NCBI GenBank assembly: GCA_029558715.1
Contig: JAKQEA010000062.1
Location: 1-50,603 of the forward strand
DNA: 50,603 nucleotides
Source: Bacteroidota bacterium
GTDB lineage: Bacteria; Bacteroidota; Bacteroidia; Chitinophagales; Chitinophagaceae
Reading direction: 5' to 3'
The position numbers and the translations under genes were made by a program. The notes beneath the pieces were generated by a model, which ran no database searches, was not told where the DNA came from, and saw only the letters and a list, made by a program, of their open reading frames with translations. This document shows, piece after piece, positions 1 through 10,000 of the stretch (position 1 is its first letter; each line of letters starts with the position of its first letter).

Positions 1-1061
1 TTACCCGGCTCTTTTTTTACAAGCCTGATCATAGCGCTGCTTCCTTCGGTGCTTGAGAGATAGGCATCCTGCCGCTGCCCGTTTACCACAGCCACCATAT
101 AAGAAGTATTGGGAGGGATAGATCCCATATTTTCCGCTACCATCACCAGTTCGTTGTTTTCGGCCAGTTCTGTTACTGCCAGCTTGATAGAATAGGCATT
201 GGCGGTAAGTTTGATATGCTGAAAGATCAGTTTGTCATTTAAAAAAAGTGAAATAGAGTCGCCGTCTATTTCAGCATTATCATAAAAGCGTAGTTCTATA
301 GAATCCCCACTCACAGGAATTTCTTTGATAAAAACTTTTTGACGGGCAGTGAATTTTTCTTCAATGGTTGGTGCTTTTACCGGCTCAGGTTTTTTTTCTG
401 TTTGTATTGGTTTCTCCATAACCGGGATATCATTTTTAGGAGCTTCAGTCTTTGATACCGGTTTTGGTGTTTCTGTTATTGTTTTGGTTTCTTCTTTGGT
501 CACTATTGGTTGTTCAGCGGGTTTCACCGGTTGTTGGGCAACGGTATTGATGCTGTCAATTATTTCCGGATCGTTGCCGCCTATTGTATAATTATCGATC
601 ACAAAATCCCATTCGTCTTCAAAATCTGTTTGTTCATTTTTATCCAGGTGAACATCTCCTTTGATATCAGAGCTGTTTTCTTTTTTGGCAGCTTTACCAT
701 CCAGCATCATTTTACCACCGCCGGGGCAATTAAAGTCGGCACGGGAGAGCAACGGCATTTTTCCCGGTGTAGAAATAGTAAACCGGCCTGCTTTTTCTTC
801 AAGCAGCTGGTCATCCCACCACACAGCCTCATTTGTTGCGGCATCAAAGTATCCTTTGATACTATAACGGCGGTAATGAGTAGCGGACTCGTAATAGTAC
901 GAAGTACCTGTAAGGCTGTCGCCGTTTTGAATGATCTTTACTTCCACTTTCTGGCGGTTGATCTTGCCTTTCCACACTCCGGTGATCATCTGGCTGTTGG
1001 CAGATGTAAAAGCAAAACAAATAAGGAAAAAGACTATTGTTTGAAACGTAGTTTTATTCAA
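1..1061 (-). CDS. Secreted protein of unknown function, 3' end outside window
   Basis: Seen: an open frame on the minus strand that reads off the left edge of the window after 353 codons. The best start is a TTG at 1061. An in-frame TAA lies four codons upstream, and the TTG gives a clean signal peptide (Lys near the start, hydrophobic core, cleavage near Ala-Asn-Ser-Gln). The mature part begins with a short domain containing VWKGKINRQKVEVK, then a cysteine-poor region with one NCPGGGKM motif near residue 120. A long Pro/Glu/Thr/Lys-rich linker (about residues 185-245) follows, then a beta-rich domain with FYDNAEIDGDSISLFLND. Acidic DxD-like runs could bind calcium, but this is only a guess. 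I do not recognise the family. The linker between two globular parts suggests a modular envelope protein. The gene is divergent from the M36 protease at 1343. Confidence 0.75.
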   Translation of the reverse strand, partial: MNKTTFQTIVFFLICFAFTSANSQMITGVWKGKINRQKVEVKIIQNGDSLTGTSYYYESATHYRRYSIKGYFDAATNEAVWWDDQLLEEKAGRFTISTPGKMPLLSRADFNCPGGGKMMLDGKAAKKENSSDIKGDVHLDKNEQTDFEDEWDFVIDNYTIGGNDPEIIDSINTVAQQPVKPAEQPIVTKEETKTITETPKPVSKTEAPKNDIPVMEKPIQTEKKPEPVKAPTIEEKFTARQKVFIKEIPVSGDSIELRFYDNAEIDGDSISLFLNDKLIFQHIKLTANAYSIKLAVTELAENNELVMVAENMGSIPPNTSYMVAVVNGQRQDAYLSSTEGSSAMIRLVKKEPG

Positions 1062-1342
1062 AATGAAGGTTTAAATGTGTTTTCAGGGCTATTCTCTTAA
1101 ACGAATCAGTGGTAACAAATATTTTGCCTGAAAATCAGGGGATTTGTTTTGGCTGGAATTTGTTTTATTTCCTATATTAGTCCCGTATTTTGTGCCATTA
1201 CCTGCTTATGAAGAAAGTATTTTACTATTCTTCTCCATTTCGGGTATTTGCATGTCCCCGAATCTCATATCCTCTTAAAATACCACCAAACCCGTTGAAA
1301 TTTTCGGAAGTATTCGGCAATTAAACCCAACACTAAACTTTT

Positions 1343-4300
1343 ATGAGAAAAGTTCTACTCCTTTCTGGTTTATTGATTTGTGCTTTTACAAGCTTTGCAC
1401 AGGTTGATAACAGAGCAAAAAATGCGGCATTGCAGTTAGTCAGGCAAAATGCTGCTTCGATCAAGCTGCCATCACAAGATCTTAATGATGTGATCGTTTC
1501 CAGTACCTACCAGATTACTGGTACGGATGTGATCATGGTATATCTGCAGCAGAGCTACAAAGGCATACCCGTGTACAACCAGTTGAAAACAATGGCATTC
1601 AGAGGAGGAAAAGTTGTTTCTGACGCCGGCGAATTTCAGTTGTCGATGGAAAAAATGACCGGGAATGCAAGTCCGCTGCCCGGCATATCTCCTGTCAATG
1701 CATTGCAGGCAGCATTTGCTGAAGCAAAAGTACAGCCAACAGAACTGCCCGTGCCGGTAAGCATACTGGAAAATGGCCGCAAACTGGAGTTTGGTAAACT
1801 GGGTGTTGCTCAATTAAATATTACTGCGGAGCTTATCTGGATGCCGAACGATAAAGGGGTGTACCGCCTCGCATGGCAGGTATTTTTGGCTCCGGAGAAA
1901 TCATCCGACTACTGGTTGATGAGAATTGATGCACAAACTGGAGCTCTTCTTAATAAAGATAACCTGACCATTACCTGTAAATGGGATCATGAAAATCATT
2001 CCATTGACGAGCATATCAAAGAGGGGCACCAAAAAAAATCAGGTGTGGCGTCTAAAAATAATTTTGTATTGCAGAGAAATGATAACACAAATAAATGGGA
2101 GTATAAACCCTTTGTAATCGGAACAGCTACTTACCGTGTGATAAAATATCCTGCTGAAAGCCCTCAGCATCCCGGCGGAGCTCCTTCTTTACATACTGAT
2201 CCATGGACACTGGTACCGGGTAATGCCACATCTTTAAAATGGCACAGCGACCCCACTGATTACAATATTTCCCGTGGTAATAACGTATGGGCGCAGGAAG
2301 ATGCAAATGGAAATAACGGTACGGGTTTACCATCTACTTCCACCACCGCTCTTCCGAACCTGACTTTTGATTTTAATTACAATTTCACATTAGCGCCACA
2401 GGATCCTACCAACCAACAGGCGGCGATTGTGAACTTGTTTTATATGAATAACCTGATGCATGATATGGCCTATACATATGGCTTTGATGAAGTATCAGGA
2501 AATTTCCAGGCCGATAACCAGGGCCGTGGTGGTGCTGGCAACGATTTTGTGTTTGCTGATGCACAGGATGGGTCTGGTACAAATAATGCCAATTTCGCCA
2601 CTCCGGCTGACGGATCAAACCCAAGAATGCAGATGTTCCTTTGGACTGCACCAAATCCTGACAGGGATGGTGACCTGGATAATGGTATCATCCAGCATGA
2701 GTATGGTCATGGTATTAGTAACCGTCTTACCGGTGGTCCTGCTATAGTAAACTGTTTACAAAATGCAGAACAAGCTGGTGAGGGATGGAGCGATTATATG
2801 TCACTGATGATGAGTACCGACTGGGCAAATGCTACCGTAAACGATGGACCTATCAGAAGGGGGATTGGAACTTATGCGTTGAACCAGCCTATAACAGGTA
2901 ATGGTATCCGGGTTCAGCCGTATTCTACTGATATGAGTATTTTCTCGTTAACTTATGCAAACCTTCCGGGTCAGGCCGTACCTCACGGAGTAGGTACTAT
3001 ATGGTGTGGTATGATCTGGGAGATGACCTGGGAAATAATTAAACAGGATAATTTCATTGAACCTAACTTTTTAAACCCTCCCGGTGCTGTATCAACGTGG
3101 AGAGGTAATGCCGCGGCAATGAAACTGGTAATGGAAGGTATGAGATTACAACCCTGCAGCCCCGGTTTTGTACAATCAAGAAATGCGATCTTGCAAGCTG
3201 ATCAGGTATTTTTCGGAGGCCGCTATGCCTGTGCTATCTGGAGAGCTTTTGCAAAAAGAGGATTGGGCCGCAATGCTTCGCAAGGTTCTAATACAAGTAT
3301 CAGCGATGGTACGCCTGATTTCTCTGTTGATTCAGGAAGCTTTGGACTGAATCCTGATGTAGCTACCGTATTAGAAGGTAATAATATTACATATACCAAT
3401 GCTGTCAATTCAGGTGAGTGTACGCCTATGACCAACTATGTATTGAGAGATACATTGCCTACCACCGTAACCTGGGTGAGTGGTGGTGTGTACACACCGG
3501 CAGACAGGGTAGTAACATTCAGCCCGATCAACCTGCCTGTTAACACTTCTCAAAACTTCCAGGTAACAGTGAATGTTAATGCCGGTACATATTTCACACC
3601 GGTACAACTCATCAACGATCCCGTTACAGCTATTGCGCCTAACTGGACCGCTACTTCTACCACTGCTAACGTATGGACTACCTCTGGTACTTCTGTAAGA
3701 AGTGCGCCGCTGGCATTCTTTACGCCTGATCCGACAGTCTCTTCTCAGCAAATTCTTACCACTACAAACCCAATCGCCATTCCTGGTAATGCATCGGCTA
3801 TTACTACCATGAGTTTCTGGCACAGGTATGTGGTAGAAAACGGATTTGACGGTTGTGTAGTCGAGATCAGTACGAATGGGGGTGGTACCTGGACAGACCT
3901 TGCTCCTTATATGAGCGGTGCAAGATATAATGGCACATTGTCAGCCTTGAATACCTTCCTTGGTGGACGCCAGGCATTCACGGGTAATGTTGGGGCAGCA
4001 TTTGTAGAAACAAGAGTTAACCTTGCTGCCTTTGCGGGTCAGAATGTATTGATCCGTTTCAGGTTTGCTTCAGATCCTTCAGTAGGAGGAACAGGTTGGT
4101 TCATTGATGATATCTTACTGGAAAGCAGACCGTATGTATTTACAAAAGCAGGTCTGTATGACAATACCAACGCAAGAGTAAGTTATAAGGATACACTTAC
4201 ACCAATCACAAGTCTGGTAGGTTGTGTGGATCCCGCGATCACTAACCATCCTAATAGTGTGGTTCGTTGTTCAGTTTCAGGTAATGCCGTATTTACTGTT

Positions 4301-7300
4301 ACCGCTACCGGTACTAACCTGGTTTACCAATGGCAGTCAAGTACTGATAATGGTGTAACATGGACCAATATTACAGGTGCTACTCTTGCTACATATACAA
4401 TTATCAACCCGACTACAGCCCTGAACGGTACTTTATACCGTTGTAATATTTCTGGAGATTGTGGTTCACCAGTTACATCAAACCCGGCCTTAATATATGT
4501 AAGCCCTGCGCTCACACACTCTGCTGTAACTGCAACACCGAATACTGGTTGTGCACCTGCTGCAACAACTATTACCGGAACAGTAAGTGGTGGTACTGCT
4601 GTGGGAGGTACAATCGGAACATCTGGTGTTTTAAATACAGCTATACCAGATAACACACCGGCTGGTATCAATTCAACAATCACATTACCTGCATTGACTA
4701 TGCAACAGGCGGGTAATTTAAAACTTCGTATAAACGCTACGCATTCATGGGTAGGAGATCTGAGGGTTACTCTCACCAGCCCATGCGGAACTACTTTTGC
4801 ATTTGACAGACCTGGTTATAATGGTTCCGGCTTTGGATACAGCGGTGACCTTGCAGGTGTTTACACCTTTGATCTGAGCGCTGCAACAATATTCCCTGAA
4901 TCAGGTCCTGCAGTGGTACCTGTTGGAAGTTATCAGCCTACTGATGCAGCAGGTGCTGCTCATACCTGGGCTGGTGTCACCTTCCCATGTACAGCCGCTG
5001 GTAACTGGGTATTGAACATTGCAGATAATGCCGGTGGTGATCTTGGAAACCTCGTTGATTGGGCAATCCTTATTGGTGGTAATTACACTCATAGTTTGTC
5101 TGGTCCTGGTACTATTGTTCAGAATGCACCCACCGGTACCAATAACAGTGATGCAAGCTTCAGTGTAACAGGTATTCCTGCTGGTGTGCAGGTTTATACC
5201 CTGACATCAACTGATGCATTGGGATGTAGTGTAAGTTCAACCGTAAACGTAACAGTTACAGCTGCACCCGGCATTACTACCCAGCCTGTGAACAGAACAA
5301 TTTGCCAGAATGGAAATACTACGTTCAGTATCGTAGATAATTCACCGCTTCCGCCATCTTACCAATGGCAGATCAGCACAACTGGTGCCGGTGGTCCATG
5401 GACAAACCTGGCTAACGTAGCGCCATTCTCAGGGGTTACTACAAATACATTAACTATTACAGGCGCAGGTCTTGTTTATAATGGTAATTTCTTCCGTTGT
5501 GTGGTAAGTAATACCTGCGGAAACTCTAATTCAAATTCTGCAACTCTTACTGTTAATCCGTTGCCGACTGTGAACTCAGGCCCGAGTGGTTTGTGTGCAC
5601 CGGTAACATTAACTGCAAGTGGTAATGCAGATACATATTCATGGTCACCGGCAGGTGGATTGAATACGACAACAGGTACTACCGTAATAGCTACACCAAC
5701 TGTTACAACTGTGTACACCGTAACGGGTACTATTACTGCTACCGGTTGTCAGAACTCAGCTTCTGTAACTGTGTTGGGCACACCAGCTACACCTGTTATT
5801 ACTCCGGCTGCACCAGTTATTTGTGCCGGAACTATACAGCCGTTAACAGTAGCACCAACTACTATGACAGTTAGTTATTCAGGTACTGCACTGACTATTC
5901 CTGGTACTGGTACTGGTACCGGAACCGGAGCACCAGCCAGTATTTACCCGGCGGTAGTGAACGTTACAGGTCTGCCAACATCAGGTGTAAGAGTGAAGTC
6001 TGTAACCATAAACGGATTCTCTCATACATTCCCTGCTGACGTTGATATGGTGTTGCAATCACCAACAGGAACCAACGTAGTATTTATGTCTGATGCCGGC
6101 GGCGGAACAGATATTGTGAATGGAAATATCACATTTGATGATGCTGCGGCTTCATTACTCCCGGCTGCACTTGTTTCAGGAACTTACAGGCCTACCAATG
6201 CTGCCGGTCCGGATGCATTCCCTGCACCGGGTCCTGGTTCTATCACACAGGTTAACCCACCGTTGTCAGGATTTACAGGCAACTTCAATGGAAACTGGAA
6301 CCTGTTTGTAGTGGATGATCTGGGTGGAGATGTTGGCACATTGAATAGCTGGACCATCACTTTCGAAATACCAACGGCGATCTGGTCTCCTGTTACAGGC
6401 TTGTACAGTAATGCTACTGCCACTATTCCTTACGTAGCGGGTACTCCTGCTTCAACAGTCTATTTCCTGCAGTCGCCGACTACAACTACTAACTATACCT
6501 ATACTGTAACGAATACATTGGGTACATGTAGTTCAGCTCCTGCCAGTGTAACTGTAACAGTAAATCCTGTACCAACTATTTCAGTTGGTCCGAATAACCA
6601 ATGTGGTCCTGTTACATTAACAGCAACAGGCAGCTCTAATACGTATGCCTGGAGTCCTTCATCTGGCTTAAGTGGCACAACAGGTGCTACAGTGACAGCA
6701 AATCCTCAACTGAATACTGCTTACACTGTTACCGGTACTATCACAGCAACTGGTTGTACAAGCAGTGCCACAGTTAATGTATACTCAACACCTGCTGCGC
6801 CAATTGTTACACCATCATCGGTTAACATCTGTCTTGGAAGCACAACCACATTAGTTGTATCTCCAACAGCAGTGACCACACCGCTTGGCGGAACGATCAC
6901 TATACCTGCTGGAGCTCCAGCGTCTACAAGTGGTGTAGCCTCTCCATATCCTGCCACAATAAGTGTAGGTGGATTACCACCAGCAGGAGTAAGAGTGAAA
7001 TCAGTGAACATTAATGGTATCAGTCATACATTCCCCGGTGATATTGACATGCTGTTACAATCACCAACAGGTACCAATGTTATCCTGATGTCAGACAGAG
7101 GTGGTGGTACTGATATTAATAACATTAATCTGGTGTTTGATGATGCGGCTGCAGCTATATTACCCACAACTATTGTTGGAGGTACATACAGACCTACAAA
7201 CACAGCAGGGCCGGATAATTTCCCTGCGCCGGGTCCGGGTAGCGTTACCAATGTTAACCCGACCTTGTCAACCTTTACGGGTAATCTTAATGGTAATTGG

Positions 7301-8356
7301 AACTTGTACATTAATGACCAGTTTGGCGGAGATGCTGGTTCTATAACCAGCTGGAGTATCACTTTTGAAATAGTAGGTGCCCTTTGGTCGCCTGTTACGG
7401 GTCTTTATACAGATCCTGCGGCAACGACTCCATACGTAGCCGGTACATACGCAGGCACAGTATATGCTAAGCCGACTACTACTACCACCTACGCAGTAAC
7501 AAGAGCTACAGCAACCTGTACTTCTGCTACTACGAATGTTACAGTAACCGTTTATCAACCGGTTACTATTACCACACAACCGGCTAACCAAACTGTTTGT
7601 GCTGGTGCTAATGCTACATTCAGTGTAGTTACGGCAGGTAACTTCCAGACATATCAATGGCAGCTGAGTACCGATAATGGAACTACATGGACTAATATCA
7701 GCGGTGCCAATGCAGCTTCATATGTTGTAACAAATACTACTACTGCATTAAGCGGCAGAAGGTATCGTGTAATTGTGACTAATAGTTGTAACACTGTTAC
7801 TTCAAATGCTGCAATATTAACAGTAAATGCCTTGCCAACTGTTGTAGCGAACGACCTGTTTAACCGACGGATCTGTATCAGCGATACACTAGTTCCATTA
7901 ATTGGAACACCGGTTGGTGGTAGCTGGAGCGGTATTGGTGTTTCTGGTTTCAACTTTATACCAGGCGCAACCGCAGTTGGTACGTATGTGCTTACTTATT
8001 CATATACTAACGCTGCAGGTTGTACTTCAACAGATACTACAGTAGCCAAAGTAAGCGATTGTCCTGAAAGGATCAGGTTGTTGAGGGACGATGCAGTGAT
8101 ATTGTATCCGAATCCGAATAATGGGCAATTCAACATCCGCATGAATAGTGTATTGTATAATTATCTTGCCATGAGAGTATATACGTCTGCAGGACAATTG
8201 GTACATACACAACAATGGAGCGGATTGGTTTACGGCCGTGTAGTGCCGATCAACCTTACACACTTGCCGGCAGCTGTATATATGGTAAGGTTTATCTATG
8301 ACGACGGAATAAGAACGTCAGAGAAGACCTTCCCTGTGATAGTGGGCAGACAGTAA
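1343..8356 (+). CDS. Giant secreted M36 (fungalysin-like) metalloprotease with Ig-like and P-domain repeats and T9SS sorting tail
   Basis: A 2337-residue zinc endopeptidase exported by Sec and then by the type IX secretion system. Seen in order: signal peptide (1-19), FTP/PepSY-type propeptide (about 40-205), and an M36 catalytic domain (about 270-690). The catalytic domain has HEYGH at 452-456 followed by GISNRLTGGP, with the third zinc ligand Glu480 in GEGWSD. Next come a DUF11-like segment (about 695-760), a jelly-roll/MAM-like region (about 820-930) and an Ig-like domain (about 970-1053). Three proprotein-convertase P-like domains (about 1083-1250, 1530-1676, 1866-2012) alternate with Ig/PKD-like domains. 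The type A sorting domain starts at about 2253 with LYPNPNNGQF. Two tandem units of about 1.0 kb (5555-6560 and 6563-7560) are clear internal duplications. All catalytic residues are present, so an active protease is expected. Substrates are likely extracellular proteins (inference). A strong terminator follows. Confidence 0.93.
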   Translation: MRKVLLLSGLLICAFTSFAQVDNRAKNAALQLVRQNAASIKLPSQDLNDVIVSSTYQITGTDVIMVYLQQSYKGIPVYNQLKTMAFRGGKVVSDAGEFQLSMEKMTGNASPLPGISPVNALQAAFAEAKVQPTELPVPVSILENGRKLEFGKLGVAQLNITAELIWMPNDKGVYRLAWQVFLAPEKSSDYWLMRIDAQTGALLNKDNLTITCKWDHENHSIDEHIKEGHQKKSGVASKNNFVLQRNDNTNKWEYKPFVIGTATYRVIKYPAESPQHPGGAPSLHTDPWTLVPGNATSLKWHSDPTDYNISRGNNVWAQEDANGNNGTGLPSTSTTALPNLTFDFNYNFTLAPQDPTNQQAAIVNLFYMNNLMHDMAYTYGFDEVSGNFQADNQGRGGAGNDFVFADAQDGSGTNNANFATPADGSNPRMQMFLWTAPNPDRDGDLDNGIIQHEYGHGISNRLTGGPAIVNCLQNAEQAGEGWSDYMSLMMSTDWANATVNDGPIRRGIGTYALNQPITGNGIRVQPYSTDMSIFSLTYANLPGQAVPHGVGTIWCGMIWEMTWEIIKQDNFIEPNFLNPPGAVSTWRGNAAAMKLVMEGMRLQPCSPGFVQSRNAILQADQVFFGGRYACAIWRAFAKRGLGRNASQGSNTSISDGTPDFSVDSGSFGLNPDVATVLEGNNITYTNAVNSGECTPMTNYVLRDTLPTTVTWVSGGVYTPADRVVTFSPINLPVNTSQNFQVTVNVNAGTYFTPVQLINDPVTAIAPNWTATSTTANVWTTSGTSVRSAPLAFFTPDPTVSSQQILTTTNPIAIPGNASAITTMSFWHRYVVENGFDGCVVEISTNGGGTWTDLAPYMSGARYNGTLSALNTFLGGRQAFTGNVGAAFVETRVNLAAFAGQNVLIRFRFASDPSVGGTGWFIDDILLESRPYVFTKAGLYDNTNARVSYKDTLTPITSLVGCVDPAITNHPNSVVRCSVSGNAVFTVTATGTNLVYQWQSSTDNGVTWTNITGATLATYTIINPTTALNGTLYRCNISGDCGSPVTSNPALIYVSPALTHSAVTATPNTGCAPAATTITGTVSGGTAVGGTIGTSGVLNTAIPDNTPAGINSTITLPALTMQQAGNLKLRINATHSWVGDLRVTLTSPCGTTFAFDRPGYNGSGFGYSGDLAGVYTFDLSAATIFPESGPAVVPVGSYQPTDAAGAAHTWAGVTFPCTAAGNWVLNIADNAGGDLGNLVDWAILIGGNYTHSLSGPGTIVQNAPTGTNNSDASFSVTGIPAGVQVYTLTSTDALGCSVSSTVNVTVTAAPGITTQPVNRTICQNGNTTFSIVDNSPLPPSYQWQISTTGAGGPWTNLANVAPFSGVTTNTLTITGAGLVYNGNFFRCVVSNTCGNSNSNSATLTVNPLPTVNSGPSGLCAPVTLTASGNADTYSWSPAGGLNTTTGTTVIATPTVTTVYTVTGTITATGCQNSASVTVLGTPATPVITPAAPVICAGTIQPLTVAPTTMTVSYSGTALTIPGTGTGTGTGAPASIYPAVVNVTGLPTSGVRVKSVTINGFSHTFPADVDMVLQSPTGTNVVFMSDAGGGTDIVNGNITFDDAAASLLPAALVSGTYRPTNAAGPDAFPAPGPGSITQVNPPLSGFTGNFNGNWNLFVVDDLGGDVGTLNSWTITFEIPTAIWSPVTGLYSNATATIPYVAGTPASTVYFLQSPTTTTNYTYTVTNTLGTCSSAPASVTVTVNPVPTISVGPNNQCGPVTLTATGSSNTYAWSPSSGLSGTTGATVTANPQLNTAYTVTGTITATGCTSSATVNVYSTPAAPIVTPSSVNICLGSTTTLVVSPTAVTTPLGGTITIPAGAPASTSGVASPYPATISVGGLPPAGVRVKSVNINGISHTFPGDIDMLLQSPTGTNVILMSDRGGGTDINNINLVFDDAAAAILPTTIVGGTYRPTNTAGPDNFPAPGPGSVTNVNPTLSTFTGNLNGNWNLYINDQFGGDAGSITSWSITFEIVGALWSPVTGLYTDPAATTPYVAGTYAGTVYAKPTTTTTYAVTRATATCTSATTNVTVTVYQPVTITTQPANQTVCAGANATFSVVTAGNFQTYQWQLSTDNGTTWTNISGANAASYVVTNTTTALSGRRYRVIVTNSCNTVTSNAAILTVNALPTVVANDLFNRRICISDTLVPLIGTPVGGSWSGIGVSGFNFIPGATAVGTYVLTYSYTNAAGCTSTDTTVAKVSDCPERIRLLRDDAVILYPNPNNGQFNIRMNSVLYNYLAMRVYTSAGQLVHTQQWSGLVYGRVVPINLTHLPAAVYMVRFIYDDGIRTSEKTFPVIVGRQ

Positions 8357-8381
8357 GATCAAAATTGTGTTTTCATGTTAT

Positions 8382-8407
8382 AAGGCATCCCTATTAAGGG
8401 ATGCCTT
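8382..8407 (+). terminator. Rho-independent terminator after the M36 protease gene
   Basis: Perfect 11-bp stem (AAGGCATCCCT / AGGGATGCCTT) with a 4-nt loop, followed by a T-rich tail. It lies 26 nt after the protease stop codon and upstream of the next start at 8441. Confidence 0.88.
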
Positions 8408-8440
8408 TTCTTTGTAACAGGGACCACTTATCTTTAAGCA

Positions 8441-9157
8441 ATGACATCGCAGCAACTGATACTGGTATTACAAAAAAACCGGGAGATGTTTTATCCTGTT
8501 GTTCCCTTCGATCCGTCAAAAGACAAATTACTGTCATTAGATTTTACGATTAGTAATAAGGAACTGACTGATGATGTGTTGCTGCACCCGGATCAGTTTA
8601 TACGTTACATCAATGATAAATTAAATGATGCTGGTGCCCGTTATGGAATAGGTGGTTATGCAGAGCACAGGACAGTGTACAGCAAAAGCAGTGTGTTTGA
8701 CGGCAATAATCCCGGTGATGAACCAAGAAGGCTGCACCTTGGAGTTGATATCTGGGGTAAACCTCATACGGCGGTGATAGCGCCTCTGGACGGTATAGTG
8801 CATAGTTTTGGATTTAATAACAGGCCGGGTGATTATGGAGCTACTATCATTCTTACACATACCCTGGATGGCTTATCCTTCTATACTTTGTATGGACACC
8901 TCAGCCTTAACTCTATAAAGAATCTTTCAGAAGGGGAACGAATAAAAGGAGGAGATATTTTTGCCGAATTCGGGATACCGGCGGAGAATGGAGGATGGCC
9001 GTCTCATCTGCATTTCCAGATCATTCTTGATATGGATGGTTGGAACGGAGATTATCCGGGTGTGTGTAAATACTCTGAAAGGGAAAAATGGCTGGCTAAT
9101 TCTCCTGACGGCGATCTTATACTACGTCTTAGCGGTAACAAAAGCCACTTCATCTAA
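8441..9157 (+). CDS. M23-family peptidoglycan metallopeptidase
   Basis: A 238-residue LytM/M23-type zinc peptidase, a family that cleaves peptide cross-links in cell-wall peptidoglycan. Seen: the two zinc-binding signatures HLGVD (99-103) and HLHFQ (189-193), with YGHLS and the glycine-rich NNRPGDYGATI segment between them as expected for the lysostaphin-type fold. There is no clear signal peptide; the N terminus starts MTSQQLILVL and is only moderately hydrophobic. Cytoplasmic location, non-classical export or use on cell-wall fragments therefore stay open. The ATG at 8441 is preceded at 8429-8436 by TATCTTTA, one base off the TAnnTTTG promoter box, exactly 4 nt before the start. The gene stands alone between two terminators. 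Confidence 0.9.
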   Translation: MTSQQLILVLQKNREMFYPVVPFDPSKDKLLSLDFTISNKELTDDVLLHPDQFIRYINDKLNDAGARYGIGGYAEHRTVYSKSSVFDGNNPGDEPRRLHLGVDIWGKPHTAVIAPLDGIVHSFGFNNRPGDYGATIILTHTLDGLSFYTLYGHLSLNSIKNLSEGERIKGGDIFAEFGIPAENGGWPSHLHFQIILDMDGWNGDYPGVCKYSEREKWLANSPDGDLILRLSGNKSHFI

Positions 9158-9266
9158 ATGTATTCAAATAACAATAATTTCTGCTTTTCTTCACACTCTC
9201 TTATTTAAAAGAGTAATTGCAGTACTAGCAAAGGCATTAGCCCTTAAACCGTATCCACTTTGCATT

Positions 9267-9296
9267 AAAAGTTCCTGGCCGTACCCCGGAACTTTT
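9267..9296. terminator. Bidirectional terminator between convergent genes
   Basis: The inverted repeat AAAAGTTCC / GGAACTTTT brackets a GC-rich loop, with T-runs on both strands. It separates the M23 peptidase gene (+) from the oxidoreductase gene (-) and probably serves both. Confidence 0.75.
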
Positions 9297-9303
9297 TTGC
9301 TTT

Positions 9304-9951
9304 TTAAGCTTTGAGTAGTTTAAATGCATGTGTCCACTGATTCCTGGTGAAACCCGGTATGCACCATAAAATACAAAGAGGCTCTATAGCTCTTGCTGCT
9401 TCTACCCTGCCCATATCTTCTGTTTCCCAGCCAAAAGATGTAAGGATAGTTGTAACAGTTTTCTTAGCCTCTTCATCATTGCCGCATATAAACATGGTCG
9501 GTACACCATCCGGGAATTTAGGTTTGTACATGTAAGCATTACCAACACTGTTAAATGCTTTTACCACCCTGGCATCAGGAATTAAAGCCTGAATTCTTTC
9601 CATCAATGAATCTTCAAGGGTGGTAAAGAATTTCAGTACACCATTATCCGGGGGGACAGCCGCAATAGGATTGGTGGCATCAATTACTGTTTTTTCAAAA
9701 AAATGTTCCTTGCCAGCCAGTGATATTGCATCTTCAACTGCTAAGCCACTTACTGCCAGCACAATTATATCTCCGAATTGAGCTGTTTCCTGGAATGATC
9801 CTAATAATCCATCCTTATTTTCTTTTTGCCATTTTATCACTTCCTCTTTTGAAATATTACGGGTACCCAGCATTACTTTGTTGCCTTCCTTTAAAAAAGC
9901 AGTGGCCAATACCTGTCCAACCTGTCCGGAGCCGATTACACCAACTTTCAT
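9304..9951 (-). CDS. NAD(P)-binding oxidoreductase of the F420-reductase-like (NpdG-type) family
   Basis: A 215-residue Rossmann-fold protein. Seen: MKVGVIGSGQVGQVLA at the N terminus carries the GxGxxG dinucleotide motif (7-12), followed by GTRN after the second strand, a position that often selects NADP(H). Further on are the conserved DATNP and VVKAFNSVG segments of the NADPH-dependent F420 reductase/ProC-like superfamily (PF03807). F420 is not generally made by Bacteroidetes, so the F420 label should be taken as a family name only; the true substrate is unknown. The frame is monocistronic, convergent with the M23 gene and divergent from ruvB with a 49-nt gap. Confidence 0.85.
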   Translation of the reverse strand: MKVGVIGSGQVGQVLATAFLKEGNKVMLGTRNISKEEVIKWQKENKDGLLGSFQETAQFGDIIVLAVSGLAVEDAISLAGKEHFFEKTVIDATNPIAAVPPDNGVLKFFTTLEDSLMERIQALIPDARVVKAFNSVGNAYMYKPKFPDGVPTMFICGNDEEAKKTVTTILTSFGWETEDMGRVEAARAIEPLCILWCIPGFTRNQWTHAFKLLKA

Positions 9952-10000
9952 AAAAATGTTTTTTAATGATTAGTTTTACAAAGTTGAGAAAAATTTGTTC

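Noticed and set aside
1208-1324. 38-codon ORF (MKKVFYYSSPF...) in the leader of the M36 protease gene
   Set aside because: It is proline-rich without a clear signal, domain or promoter, and chance ORFs of this length are common; a leader peptide role cannot be supported from sequence alone.
4324-4776. Long antisense open frames inside the M36 gene (for example 150 codons here)
   Set aside because: They result from the Thr/Gly/Val-rich codon bias of the sense strand; no start signal, no family likeness.
9952-10000. TTG two codons upstream as the ruvB start
   Set aside because: Adds only two residues and overlaps a TTTG element directly before the ATG.
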